DNA of 64,000 nt from Siphonodentalium dalli (lineage: Eukaryota; Mollusca; Scaphopoda; Gadilida; Siphonodentaliidae): positions 150,107,577-150,171,576 of the forward strand of contig CP136065.1 in assembly GCA_032622095.1 (NCBI GenBank). Reading direction: 5' to 3'. How positions within the stretch are numbered: the stretch's first letter is position 1; each line of letters starts with the position of its first letter. Positions 1 to 11,079 of the stretch are shown here, in pieces. The translations under genes and the position numbers were made by a program. The notes under the pieces were generated by a model. The model did no database searches. It saw nothing but the letters and a program-made list of their open reading frames with translations, and was not told the DNA's origin.

Positions 1-628
1 TAGAGTCCATTGGGTTGAATCCAGGCCAGAAGGAAATAATATAGAAAGAGCCAGGAGCTCTGAAAACATTGTCGTCAACTTGTTGTGAATATATGTTTGT
101 TATGGAAGTCAAAACATTTAAGAGATAAACGTACTCTGTTGAGTCGGATATCCGGGATTCAAGCATGAAAACAGTTTCTGATCAAGCCAGCTTGTCAGCG
201 AGTTCACAAACAATTTAATGCCTGAATCCCCAAATATCCAACAAACAGGGTACTGTTATCTCCATTGTAATTCAATTCACAGAAATAATACAAAATTATT
301 GATATTACATGCAATGAAGTGTGATATCATTTTACAGTTGTAAAATTTTACAGTGGTAAAATCTCTGGATATGTTTCATGGAGCAGCACCCAAACAACTT
401 CCTGTTAATCGTATCTATAGTTAAAGACTTTCCGATGCGATTCCTGGCTGACATATCTGATGCACATTGTCAATAGCAGCATGCTCTATTAAAAAAAATT
501 GTGCAGGCTTCAACGGATGATGCTGGTGAATCGAACACTAGATTTATCAGCTCTCGACCAATCAGAATGCATATTCAACTACAATTACAATTCATTATTA
601 TTTCACTGCTATTCTTCATTCTGTGTAG

Positions 629-751
629 CTGAAGAAAGAACAGAAGTTGAAGGACAAACAAGAAAAAGCAGCGAAAAAGGAAGAGGAAGCAGCCATGAAG
701 CAAGCAATGAGAGAAAATAAGAAGCAGTTTAAACCTGGAGAGTGTTTACAG
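629..751 (+). CDS. EME1: EME1 exon (first in window), coiled-coil segment
   Basis: This 123-nt phase 0 exon encodes 41 residues. It follows a TGTGTAG acceptor and ends at CAG|GTATTA. The first 33 residues are almost all Lys, Glu, Gln and Ala (LKKEQKLKDKQEKAAKK and onward), a charged helix typical of the region just before the EME1 nuclease-like domain. It ends in FKPGECLQ, matching the conserved ECL motif at the domain edge. The frame entering from upstream is open. The preceding exon is outside the window. No start codon should be assigned here. Confidence 0.88.
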
Positions 752-814
752 GTATTAATTTAGGGCCCGGGACATTTCCATTGGTAAATTTCTTGCCATA
801 GTCATAGAGGCTGA

Positions 815-1027
815 CAGTATTGCCCTAAATAATCGACTCCTTAACCACAGCAGAATTATGGGTAATTTTTCAGGATTTATTCGGATATATGGCTTGTTGC
901 CATTCATCGGAAAGCTCTCAGTGAGAGCTTTCCGATGAATGGCAACAAGCTATTTTTTCGACAAAATCCTGAAAAATTACCCATAATTCTACTGTGGTTA
1001 AGGAGTTGATTATTTAGGGCATTACTG
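815..1027. mobile_element. palindromic mariner-type MITE, copy 1
   Basis: About 213 bp forms one long hairpin. CAGTATTGCCCTAAATAATC at the left is mirrored by the right end, and the arms meet near 915-920. CAGT/ACTG ends next to TA (right flank TA, left flank GA by one change) point to a Tc1/mariner-type non-autonomous element. A second copy lies at 55939. No coding content. Confidence 0.75.
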
Positions 1028-1594
1028 TATGATTGGTAATATATAGAGAATATAGTAACACATATTTTCATTGTGAAATTTAGTGTAAGCAAACAATTTA
1101 AGGTATTTCTTAGAATAGATTGTTTATTCTTATTTTATGAAAATAGAGCGGGAAGACGTGAAAATCGTCATAAAATGAATGGGAAATCTTATTTGTTCAG
1201 AAAACAAGAGACTTTTTGTGAATTGAGAATTTCCGTGTCAGAAATTGTAAATGGACCTGACTATTCCACATCTGGAATAGGGCTCATTTTCATCCTCTGC
1301 CGTTTTCTAAAAATATCCCTGTTAATCGTACTGATTTCTTATAAGTAGAGTTAAAATTGAGAACTTTGTCTAAGAATATTAAAGGAGTCTTAGGAGAGCT
1401 GAGTGAAATGCATCAACTTGGTTCATTTGAGAAGTAGTAATTTGTTATTGACTGTATTTAAATTGTGAGATTGCAGTTGGTTACTTATTCCTGTGTTGAA
1501 TCCAGTTTATTGTGATATAATTAATCATCAAGGGAGCTTTTAATGTTGTCAGCACAGAATTGTGAGTTCCTGCCATTGGACTATTGAGTTTAAC

Positions 1595-1759
1595 CGAACA
1601 GTGGCCTGATTGGATTAAGCAATGTGTGACTATAGAGTCGTACGCTGTTCAAATCCCGTGCCAAAGTTGTGTCGCTTGAGCAAGGTCACTCGTACTGTGA
1701 CGGCTTCATCATAATTGACATGAAATAGGTACTACGTCTGTTGGGCAAGCGTACTTGAC
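1595..1759 (+). repeat. SINE-like fragment interrupted by a hAT-like element
   Basis: This stretch matches 34050-34190 (shared GCTGTTCAAATC, TTGAGCAAGGT, GAAATAGATAC/GAAATAGGTAC and TTGGGCAAGC blocks). GTTCAAATC resembles a pol III box B. The copy is cut on its 3' side by the element beginning at 1768. Confidence 0.5.
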
Positions 1760-1767
1760 ATGTAGAT

Positions 1768-3005
1768 TAGGGGTGTAACGATATGGGGTATAGGGTGTAT
1801 CGATGTTTATCGCGATACAGATGTCACGATACGATACGTATCGCGATTTTACTTCCCTAAAATTATAGCGATATTGCCGAGTCTTCATACGGACTGTATA
1901 TACACTGATTTACGGTATAACGACAGGCGGGTATATGTGCTTGCATGGCTACAGGTAGGCCTACATGAACTCGCTAAGATGAGTGTACTAGATGTTCATC
2001 TAAAATGTTTGTTGTTGCAACTTGTATTGTATTGTAAAAAAAAATAATTAAAGCCTCGTCGATGTATCGACTATCAGTGATATCCCATCGGACCGGAAAG
2101 ATGCCGACATTGAGCCCATAATAAAAAGATTGTTGCACTGCATTGTCTGAATAAATTTAATTAGAGAGTACAAACACTACCTGTTGACCAATGAGGAACG
2201 TCGTCTCTGGAAATCTCTCAATCAGTGTCACGAGATTGACAGTTAAATGGGAGGGGCTTTATATTAATTATTCATGTCAAGTTGTCAACTTTATAATGTG
2301 AACTGGGGGGGGGGGGGGTACATTTCTGTTGAAAAGTTTAATCCGGGAAGTTTAACAATTGCTCAGCAACCCACATGCATGGGCCAGTGCACAGAGTACA
2401 GTGTCCATGCAGTGTTGACGTGACACGGGAAAGACATACATGTAGATTGATATGATATAGGTTGAGACTACAGCAGCTGCATCACTCTGGTGAAATTGTA
2501 GCAATAGCATGCATCAAATGTTTTCCGCCGGCTGTAAATGACATGTTATTGACAAAGTCGTTCACTTGCTGCATGACGTGTACTATTGAAATAGGTCATT
2601 AAAATTGATGTCACTCAGGTCAGGTCTGTGCTTTGATCAGTGGATCATTAGCTGATTGTTCTATTAATACAATACATGTGTTTCAAGAAGATGGCATCAG
2701 ATTGTCTACACATGCAAATTGATACAATTCGGTCTGTTTTTGGCCTCACTGTTACTCCGTGATAAATAGGGAATGTTTATCATTTTTATAACTTATTGAG
2801 GGGATTACCTTAATTTTTTGTTAAATACTGATTCAACATTGATCTTTCTCGTTTGTGGTGACCGCTGCTTACTTACCTGAATAGGTAATAACAACATGCA
2901 ATTTGTGTATCGAGATATGTATCGTTTGAACGCCCGTATCGATGACCGTATCGTCAATGCTGTATCGCGGTCACATCGATACATCGATGAATCGTTACAC
3001 CCCTA
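1768..3005. mobile_element. hAT-like non-autonomous transposon with 8-bp target duplication
   Basis: The left end TAGGGGTGTAACGATA and right end ATCGTTACACCCCTA are inverted copies. They are flanked by a perfect 8-bp direct repeat, ATGTAGAT, at 1760-1767 and 3006-3013. An 8-bp duplication with TAGGGGTGTAACG ends is typical of hAT elements. Subterminal regions on both sides are rich in ATCGATAC/GTATCG words, likely transposase sites. The interior has no transposase reading frame and includes a run of G near 2307. It sits in EME1 intron 1. Confidence 0.85.
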
Positions 3006-3014
3006 ATGTAGATG

Positions 3015-3640
3015 GGAACGAGTCATTTTGGTGTATAAAACATGTCTGCTGGCAGTCATATTGGATTTCACTCTTTGCATCACAAAATTCTTTGGCACAC
3101 CCTACAGTCCACTTCCATCAGCTGATCATCACCAAACTTCATATTAAACTTGATATTGACCTAATAGATGGAAGCTATCTAATGTTTTAGAATTTCATTT
3201 GAAAACATAGCCGCCAGCAACCATCTTGGATTTTACTTTAAATATATCTCTTCATGTTGATAATCTAGTATTACTTAGACATTTCAACTTTCTGCATTCC
3301 TAATCACTCCATTGACACATGAAATTATTCCCTTTTCAAGTTGGGCTACAGTGTCATTGACACTTTCATTTCCAGTTCTGTTAAAAAACATGGCTGCCAG
3401 CAGCCATCTTGGATTTTACTCTTTGTGCGACAGTGACTAAATCCTTTGGCACTCCCTACAGGCCACATATATCTCTTTATGTTGACATTTAGTATTACAT
3501 AGACATATCAACTTTCCACATCCCTTATCGTTCCATTAACTGTAACATTTGACATTGGCCCCGCTCCAAGTTGACCTTCAGTGTCATTGGCAGTTTCATT
3601 TCGAGAGTATTTTGAATATTCAGGAGAGGGGCAAGTTTTG
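3015..3640 (+). repeat. interspersed tandem-type repeat with ATGGCNGCC/CCATCTTGGATTTT motif
   Basis: Two to three diverged units each carry 'GGCACACCCTACAG...', a '...GCCGCCAGCAGCCATCTTGGA' core and 'TTTCAACTTTC...TCATTGACACTTTCATTT'. The same family recurs at 5750-5975, 11080-11962 and 12432-12700, and inverted at 47760-50225. No coding function seen. Confidence 0.6.
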
Positions 3641-3762
3641 AGTTTTATAAATTGTGCCCTGATCCCTGTGTATATATCTTTCAAGAAACATTAAAACATG
3701 TTTAAAGTAAAAAAGTAAATTGTGATTAAATTAAGGTTTGATATAGTGTTTATTATTTGTAG

Positions 3763-3933
3763 TACATGGCTGTAGTCCTTGATTCTAATCTGGTGAGTGT
3801 CAGTGGTCTTGGCTCAGCACTTCTTAAGACAGTTGAAGAGCTTGGTGCAAAGTGTGAGACTCATCAACAGATTATCGAGAATTCCATCACATGGACCCGT
3901 GAGGTCACTGAGTACCACACCAACAATGGAGTA
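3763..3933 (+). CDS. EME1: EME1 exon, start of ERCC4-type nuclease-like fold
   Basis: This 171-nt phase 0 exon encodes 57 residues, with a TTTGTAG acceptor and a strong GTA|GTAAGT donor. It begins YMAVVLDSNLVSVSGLG, the first beta strand and turn of the ERCC4-type domain, and contains the SITWTREV segment conserved in EME1 (SVTWRR in the human protein). In MUS81 and XPF the equivalent strand leads into catalytic acidic residues. Here VVLDSNL lacks the active GDxnERK arrangement further on, consistent with a structural subunit. The ATG at 3766 is internal, not a start. Confidence 0.92.
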
Positions 3934-4149
3934 GTAAGTCTATATCATCTTATTCTTTGAATTGGGTTGAGCATTTCTCGAGATAGATTGATTTGCAATA
4001 TTGCAGTTATTCCAATATTGAACTTAATTAGCTGCAATTATTAATCAGAAGCCTTATGTTATAATGCAATGTACACATCCGTGTGAACGGCTTAACGCAG
4101 ACAATGGATCGTGTCAATGCAATGTAGGGACCAATGCAGTGAACACAAC

Positions 4150-4560
4150 CGATTCATCTAAACGCAACTTAATGGTGTGGTTTAAAGAGATCTAAGTGGT
4201 ACCGTTCGATGCAGGGATGGGGGTTTGCAAGGGGCAGAATTGATAAAAACATTTTTGTTGCCATTTTTCACTCAACTTATATAGGTATCCGTGATATATG
4301 AGGAGTCTAATGGTGTAATTTGATTCTTCCTAAGTAGCACTGTCTGGGTCGGGGATAGGGATTGTGTGTGGATGGGCACAAAATTAATAAAAAGACTTAC
4401 CCGTGATATGAGGTATCTTAAATTTGGTTTTTAAATTTTCAGAATTGGTGCTGTTCGGGTCAGGGATGGGGATAAGTCTAGTTTAATTATTTCTAAGTGA
4501 TGCTGTCTGAGTCAGGGGTTGGGGTAGGGGACCAGAAGTGTTAGGGATACAGGTTAATCC
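4150..4560 (+). repeat. degenerate G-rich tandem repeat
   Basis: Three diverged units of roughly 130 bp share 'GCTGTCTGGGTCGGGGATGGGG' -type blocks (near 4210, 4345, 4450 and 4505) and 'CCGTGATATGAGG' blocks. They lie inside EME1 intron 2. Confidence 0.45.
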
Positions 4561-5749
4561 TTGGCATTAAGAAAGATCACAGAGCTATGCAACCAATTCT
4601 TATGTATATTCGTTAATGGATAAAACAAGATAAAAACAATTGGTACTTTTTAAACGGGACTATACCTGGTAACCCTTCTAAACATTGATATAAAATGTGT
4701 CAATTTCATTTAATATTGAGCTAATTAAATAATATTAGTCATGTTTTCATCATCAAAATGTTGTTCATCATAATAGTAAAATTAATTGGGGCAAATAAAT
4801 ATTGTTTAAATCAAGTAGACCTGAGAAGCTATTATCTTTTGAAAATTAAAACCTATTACTTTCCTAATTGTTTTGCATACTGATGTTCAGATAATGAAAA
4901 GCCTCTCTGATCAATGCGATTATCCAGAAGCATAATCGGCCGATGACTGATTCCGTTTCATTAAACTACCCATCGCAGCAGTGTTTTGGTAAACATTCAA
5001 AGCCAAATACATCAAAGGAAGATATACACAATTAGTCCGAGAGCCCATAAGGTTTTATTGTCGTCACTCTGACCAAAAGACCCACTCTGCTCATTTTGTG
5101 GCAAATTATATGTAGTTTACGGAAACCAATTTCTTGCGAGTGGGAAACGCGGCGTTTGGGAGATATTTAACATAGAATGATGCCTGGTGAGAGCGAAAAA
5201 TGTTACTTAAGTGTTGGGGGGAGGGTTAGTAATTTCGAATATATGCAACATATGTAATGTCAGCTAACACGTTATATATACCATTTTGTCGGCAATAAGT
5301 CATTCTATCTAGTGAATAAACACAGAATTAGAATTTCAGCCAATGACCTCGAGTACGAGAGGTCAAATGTCAAATATATTTTGAAACGCCATTTTTTTTA
5401 AATGTCAAATTGGAAAGTTAGCTTAAGAAATTTTATAATCATCTGTTGGAATCCGTTCTAGTATAATTTTGAACTGTACTGTATACCAGATTCGGATATG
5501 TGGAAAGAAAATTAACACAGCCGTAATTGCAACCATTCAAGATGTCAGCCAAAATGTGTGCCGAAATAGCCAAAAACAGTAAAAATTCATAAGGTCTCTC
5601 TGATCGCCGTTATAGTAAAGATGATGCCACATGCGGTCATGTTGTCCGTTCGATACGTTATGGTAATATACAACCCTTACAAATTAGCCAAAAATGACTG
5701 CTTTCATTTTTACACTAGTACGACTGTTTTTGCACACAATAAGACGGCT
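4561..5749. other. intronic sequence, nothing recognised
   Basis: AT-rich interior of EME1 intron 2. No splice-flanked coding segment, clear terminal repeat or RNA gene was recognised. Confidence 0.5.
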
Positions 5750-5975
5750 ATAGGGCATACATTTATTAAAAGGGCAGTCGAGTTGTCCGGACATCCGTCC
5801 AACAATTTCCATTGGCACACCCTACAGGCCACATCCGTCATCCGATCATCACCAAGCTTTATATGAATCTTCGGGGTGACCTCTTGATGGGATCCATAGA
5901 TTATTATTTTCAGAAATTTGTTAAAAACATGGCCGCCAGCAGCCATCTTGAATTTCAAATTTAAATCCATTGAAT
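5750..5975 (+). repeat. interspersed repeat of the GGCCGCCAGCAGCC family
   Basis: One unit carries 'GGCACACCCTACAGGCC', 'CATCCGATCATCACCAA', and '...TTTGTTAAAAACATGGCCGCC'. The intact AAATTTGTTAAAAACATGG stretch at 5917-5935 is the unoccupied version of the site hit by the TTAA element at 11963. Confidence 0.6.
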
Positions 5976-5999
5976 ACAGCCCACATATTTCCGCCAAAG

Positions 6000-6200
6000 G
6001 AAGCCCTCACACTGAACTATATGGATAGATGTCCTGCGTTTGTAAACCATAGCAGAAAAGGGTTAACTTTTTGGTCGGTCGCCTACGGTAACTAATGGTC
6101 AGTGGCTTGCCTCGGTATCAGTCACGCATGCGCAGTCCCAATATAATTCACTGTACAGATTGAATTAGCCAGTTTATTTTTCTGCTACAACCGAACGGAT
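6000..6200 (+). repeat. left copy of a long inverted repeat
   Basis: About 190 bp here is the near-exact reverse complement of about 10850-11035. Shared features include CACTGAACTATATGG, the AGGGTTAACTTTTTGGTCGG block and the GTAATTCACTGTACAG-type end. The pair encloses about 4.7 kb and may be the terminal repeats of a composite element. Confidence 0.6.
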
Positions 6201-7079
6201 CATAAGGGAGTATTTTTCCGAATTTGTCGTTTAACAATAGCGACAAATTCAATTTATCGATACAATAATTACTGGTCGCCTACGCGTTCGTTTTTATAAT
6301 TATCGTTTCGAATTCACGGACCGTTTCGTTTCAAACATATAATTGTTCGTGTTTTTCGAATAGGCGGCTGACTTCAAAATTTTCGAATATGAAAATCGAT
6401 ACGAGGCGCCCATTTCGCCATAATCAGCCGCCATTTCAAGGACTGACGCTATCTATCATAATGTTATGAACAACATTCTTTCTCATAATACTTGTTTTAT
6501 GGTTCTATACCACTGATCCAGATGTGTTGGTCACATTCGAACTTAAAGTTGATAACATTAACATCTTGGTTTATCAATGTCAAAACCAGATACCATTTCA
6601 AGGCCTTACGAGGCGCACAGATTATTGTGAGAAATACATCTATGGAATTATTATAGCACCTATAAGGTATGATTGAATTTGTCAGATATCAAAAATGCCA
6701 CGTGATTCTCCGCCGGAAATATCATAATTTCGTGGGAATTATTTTGACGTTTTAATGCGTGGAAATTTATTTAACAATAATTCCATCGCTACTGACGCTA
6801 TCTCTCGTCATGTTATGAACAACGTGCTTTCACATAATACTATGTTTCAATACAAATGATCCAGATGTGTTAATCACGTTTGACCTTGAAGTTGATTACA
6901 ATCTACCCAAGAATACTGACAGTTGATTAGATCTTGGTTTATCAATGTCACATGCATAACAATAACTTCATATGACAGTAGTACCGTAGTGCTACGAATA
7001 AATCTCAGCCATGTAATAGAGGTATGTCGATTAATAGCTACCTTGTATATACCGCTATTCTCAAAGTGATTGGCCAGAG

Positions 7080-7350
7080 AGGCGGGGTGATGCCCCGATC
7101 ATGACCGCGGTGATACCGGTAATAAACGGTAGCGGTATCGAGACGGTCATGGCGTGAAGTTACGGTATTGGGTGATGATACAGTGGTCTTTTAGCGGGCA
7201 CCGCATTAATTTTGTGGAATACCGCGGTGATTTTTATGGAACTCTTTTAGGGGAGGTATTTACTCGCGCATGCTTGTTCGCGTTAACAAGCGGTATCGGT
7301 GCCGCGGTGTTGGAGGATACCGCGGTATAGTACCGCCATATTAACTGGGT
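7080..7350. repeat. CCGCGGT-rich block
   Basis: Several copies of the palindromic word ACCGCGGT or near variants occur (about 7107, 7219, 7300 and 7319), together with inverted GGTACCGCC/ATACCGG words. The block is much richer in CpG than its surroundings. It is probably the subterminal part of an unclassified DNA transposon. Confidence 0.4.
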
Positions 7351-7639
7351 GACACCACGTTATTGGTGGTTAATTACTTTAAGTATGGCGGTAGGTCTAA
7401 TGAACAATAGCTGCGATTATACACCAGCCGGTTCAGCAAGCCGGTCTGAACCGGTGGGCTTGTAAATTTCTGAGAAGGATCCAGGGATGTTTTTCTACCT
7501 GCTACAGGTTTGGGCGCTCAAACTCTGGAGACCCTGGGGATAGTAATTATTAAAGTGGTTCTCCATTATTTCAACAAATTTTTCTAAGAGAAGAATAATT
7601 CAACAACTAAACATGAAAATCGGATGAGATAGTCTACTA

Positions 7640-8620
7640 GTATGATATAGAGCCTTTATTTGCACCATCTCTGGATCCTTCCCAGGTAGTATTTCTCGGT
7701 CGGATCTCTTCTCGGGCAGGAACAGTTCACGCTCCCCCGATTATGCCGCGGCATTAAATCAATTAGTGGGGAAGCGACCGGTGGCGATGCAGGGGTACTT
7801 GGGACCCCCAGGACATTTGGTCCCACACCGGCGCAAGCGGTTCTGTGTGCTGAAGTTGCCAAAATCGCGTGCGAACGTAACGACACCGGCTGGGCGGCCT
7901 ACGGCGACTTCGGCATAGGGCAGTGGCCCTATCCATGAGGTAGCAAGCCCGGTCCCCTTGGTCACGATCTATATAAAGACACGGCCTTGCCTGCCTCTCA
8001 GCCGTCTTGGGGTTTCTGCTGCAATGGCCTCTACCCATCGTTCTGCTTGGACAGGACATTCAGCTTGGTCGGGACCACCTGCATTTGGGGGGGGGCTCAC
8101 CCCGGTCCGATGGCTCCACCTCCTTCCGGTTATCAGAAGAAACCAGTTTTGGCTAATGGCTATGGGATTCTTCATTTCGACACTGGACTCCAAAATTGGA
8201 ACTCAGTTTATCAGCCTTAAAATTCCATGGGAGGTATTTACTCCTCGATTGAGCCATCGCCGGAATGGGCCTCCCTCTAGTGTTTTGTCGTCCATTATTG
8301 CAGGTCGTTCCGACGCTAGGGCAGAGAGCGACATGCTATCCTTACACCCCAAGGCGTCTGAGGCTTTCGATGACGACCCGTCTGCGCACAATACGTCAGA
8401 CTGTGGGTCTTTTCGGTCGTCACAGTCTGGCATCGGTAAGGCAGAAGCTGCGGATCGTGATTTCCTATCCACGGATTATCTCATCTATATGCTTCTTCCT
8501 ACTGAACTATGTACTCTCAAGCTCGCCTGGCTCGCCCTGCGCACTCGTACCACCGTCTTCAAAATGCATCGAGAACACGATCTATCTTACCTGTGATATA
8601 CATTTCATAGGTAAGTGACA
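7640..8620 (+). mobile_element. GC-rich degenerate transposon-derived region
   Basis: Base composition rises sharply over its AT-rich neighbours. Long overlapping open frames occur on both strands, none clearly a host protein. One plus-strand frame (7958-8596, 212 codons) contains RRNGPPSSVLSSIIAGRSDA and ARAESDMLSLHPKA. A diverged version of that segment, with its own frame breaks, recurs at 10265-10360, so this is repeated DNA and probably a structural-protein region of a decayed retroelement. No reverse transcriptase, integrase or recombinase motif was seen, so the class is not assigned. Confidence 0.4.
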
Positions 8621-8827
8621 TGACCCGCGACTGACACACTGGTCAATAGACTTCACACATGAATGAAGCACATTTACATGGAAAGCATTTCTCTTGTCAC
8701 GTGCCACAACGACCCTGCCAATGGCCTGGCCGACAGTACATCTCATGGCTCTTCATACTACTATTACCAATATCAATTTGATTATCTGGCACATGGTAAT
8801 AAAATTAACAGGGCACTGCACGCCTAT

Positions 8828-9250
8828 AGACAATAGACAATAACGCGGGCAAAGACGTTTGCACTGTCCATCTCAGCTTTCTAGGAAGCTCATTGACTAG
8901 CGTTATAGACCTTTCTTTGCAGGCAGGGGACCACCCAGTCCGAGTGGATCCCAACCCCATGGCACCCGATCATACGGGCCTGAAACCATGCTGCCAACTC
9001 TGCGCGCTTCGGTATATGCCGGAATTGTCCTATCAACATTCGACAATAAAAACAGGCAAAGACGTTTGCGCTGTCCAGCTCAGCTTTCGAGGAAGCTCTT
9101 TGACTAGCCATCAAACCTTTCCTTGCAGGCAGGGACCAACCCATATGAGGGGATCCCAACCACATGGCACCAGCCGCCCAATCATAAGGGCCTGAGATCA
9201 TGCTGACAACTCTGCTCGCTTCGGTCTATGCTGGATTTGTCCTATTTTCC
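8828..9250 (+). repeat. tandem duplication, 207-bp period
   Basis: Two adjacent copies align at an offset of 207 bp. AAAGACGTTTGC occurs at 8851 and 9058, followed in each by CTCAGCTTTC, TTGCAGGCAGGG, GATCCCAACC and CGCTTCGGT. Differences of around 10 to 15 percent by eye show it is not recent. Confidence 0.75.
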
Positions 9251-9692
9251 TTAAACATGCCTTCAACAGGACCACTTAGGTCGGGGGAGCTCCTCTCCAT
9301 CATGGCTCTTAAAATTCAATAAGTAACAACATTATAAAGGGATGTGTGTCCTTTACTAGGAGGATAAAAATTTTCATTTGTTTCCTTAATCAGCGAGCCT
9401 TTTTGGAGGGGGTCTTCCCCTAGTTTGCTGCATGCCTCACACTAACATATCACACACCTAGGTCGTTCTGCTGCATGTTTGGGGGGGAAAGTGACATGAT
9501 GTTCTGGGCAGAGGCTCCGAACTGAATATTCCGCATGGTGACAATTTACCCGTGGTTATCATCTGATTACATTGTACATCATTTGAACTGATTTCAGTTG
9601 TCAAAGAGCAAAAGGGCCTTCTGCAATGATCTCATTGTGACTTATAGATCACCTTGATATATAATTTTTATATCATTTTTATATATTTATAT

Positions 9693-10050
9693 CAGTCCTT
9701 CCCAGGAGACGGGAGTGATTGCTCTCGAACCCGTATGCACTCGTAATTTTCAATTCACGTGTGCTAAAATTCGCACCCGTCCTTCTTCACAAAATACTAA
9801 TGGAGACTGTAATTGTTGGTTCAATATTGAACTATTTTAAGGTTTATTTAGATGCTTTACCATCTCAGTGCAACTATGGCATATTAAAGTGTAACTAGAC
9901 ATAGGTCTATTCCACAATGACTTTTGGTTTGAGCAAAAACCAAACTTACATGTACAATTATGGTATCGTATGGGTGCCATATTACACCCGTCTTCTGCAT
10001 TACGGGAGCAAATAAATGCTCTCGGTGTGTTTTCCTCATGGGAAGGACTG
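9693..10050. mobile_element. short TIR element with CAGTCCTTCCCA ends
   Basis: CAGTCCTTCCCA at the left is mirrored by TGGGAAGGACTG at the right. Inner arms also pair imperfectly (GACGGG...GAGC). TTTATAT abuts both ends as a 7-bp direct repeat (9686-9692 and 10051-10057). No coding content. Either a hAT-type MITE with one decayed duplication base or another small class II element. Confidence 0.6.
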
Positions 10051-10059
10051 TTTATATAC

Positions 10060-10560
10060 TCGTAAGATTTGTATCACAGGATTTCTGTCGGATATCCTGT
10101 GATGCATAGGTACCTCAGAGAGGGCTCCCTCTGTTCAGATGGCTTGACTCCATTATCGTTGTACAACCTGTTTGGCCTAATGGGTTCTCAACTCAATCCC
10201 TGTGCCACAAATTTGGCATCAGGTTCTCTGGCTTTTTCTTTGGCGAATAGCAGTTAGTTAACTTAGGTTGTCTCGCCATCGATGGAGTGGGCCTCCGTCT
10301 GCAGGTCGTTCTGTCGCTAAGGCGGAGAGTGAGTTAGTCTCCTTCCTTCATGATCCTGCATCATGGGACCTTGACGGGTGGGACCTTAGAACAGACAGCT
10401 GAAGAAGACGACACAGAGAGGAACGAAGAGTTTCTTCTAACGTTATACTTGCTCGGTTCGCTCGCAACTATGCATTGGATGGCACCTCATGGGATGTTTG
10501 TTTCAAAACAAGGGGGGCGGTACACATTTGAGCAATATAGCACTCTAACTATATGAGTTA
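10060..10560 (+). mobile_element. second diverged copy of the GC-rich element region
   Basis: CGCCATCGATGGAGTGGGCC, then GCAGGTCGTTC and GGCGGAGAGTGA, parallel the 8245-8330 segment. The encoded frames are broken. It supports the reading that 7640-8620 is transposon-derived. Confidence 0.4.
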
Positions 10561-10732
10561 TTTCACGTAAATAATCCTAACAGATTCATTAAAGTGTTCA
10601 TATATGGTACAATCTGTTTTAGAAGAGTACCTTTACTCAAAATTTGGCTATTAACTTTATTGCTCGTGCCTCCTCCTGGGCTTGCATTCTAATCCATATA
10701 GTTCAGTGTGAGGGCTTCCTTTGGCGGAAATA

Positions 10733-11072
10733 TGATATTTTAAAAAATATAATATATATTTCCTTAAAGAAAGCCTGAACACTGAACTATCATAGGGCCC
10801 TCCCATGGCGGTGCCATTCCCAACCCCGCGACTCGCCAATCTTCTGATTGAGTTGAAAATAAACTGGCTAATTCAATCTGTACAGTGAATTATATTGGGA
10901 CTGCCCATGCGTGACTGATACCGAGGCAAGCCACTGACCATTAGTTACCGTAGGCGACCGACCAAAAAGTTAACCCTTTTCTGCTATGGTTTACAAACGC
11001 AGGACATCTATCCATATAGTTCAGTGTTCAGGCTTTCTTTAAGGAAATATATATTATATTTTTAAAAATATC
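10733..11072. repeat. nested inverted repeat with AT-rich arms
   Basis: About 62 bp at 10733-10795 (ending CCTGAACACTGAACTAT) is the reverse complement of 11010-11072. The loop at 10850-11035 is the right copy of the long inverted repeat whose left copy lies at 6000-6200. Confidence 0.6.
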
Positions 11073-11079
11073 ATTTATT

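Noticed and set aside
7958-8596. 212-codon frame as a host gene
   Set aside because: No recognisable domain. Overlapping long frames exist on both strands because of high GC, and a broken second copy lies 2 kb away, so it is treated as transposon-derived.
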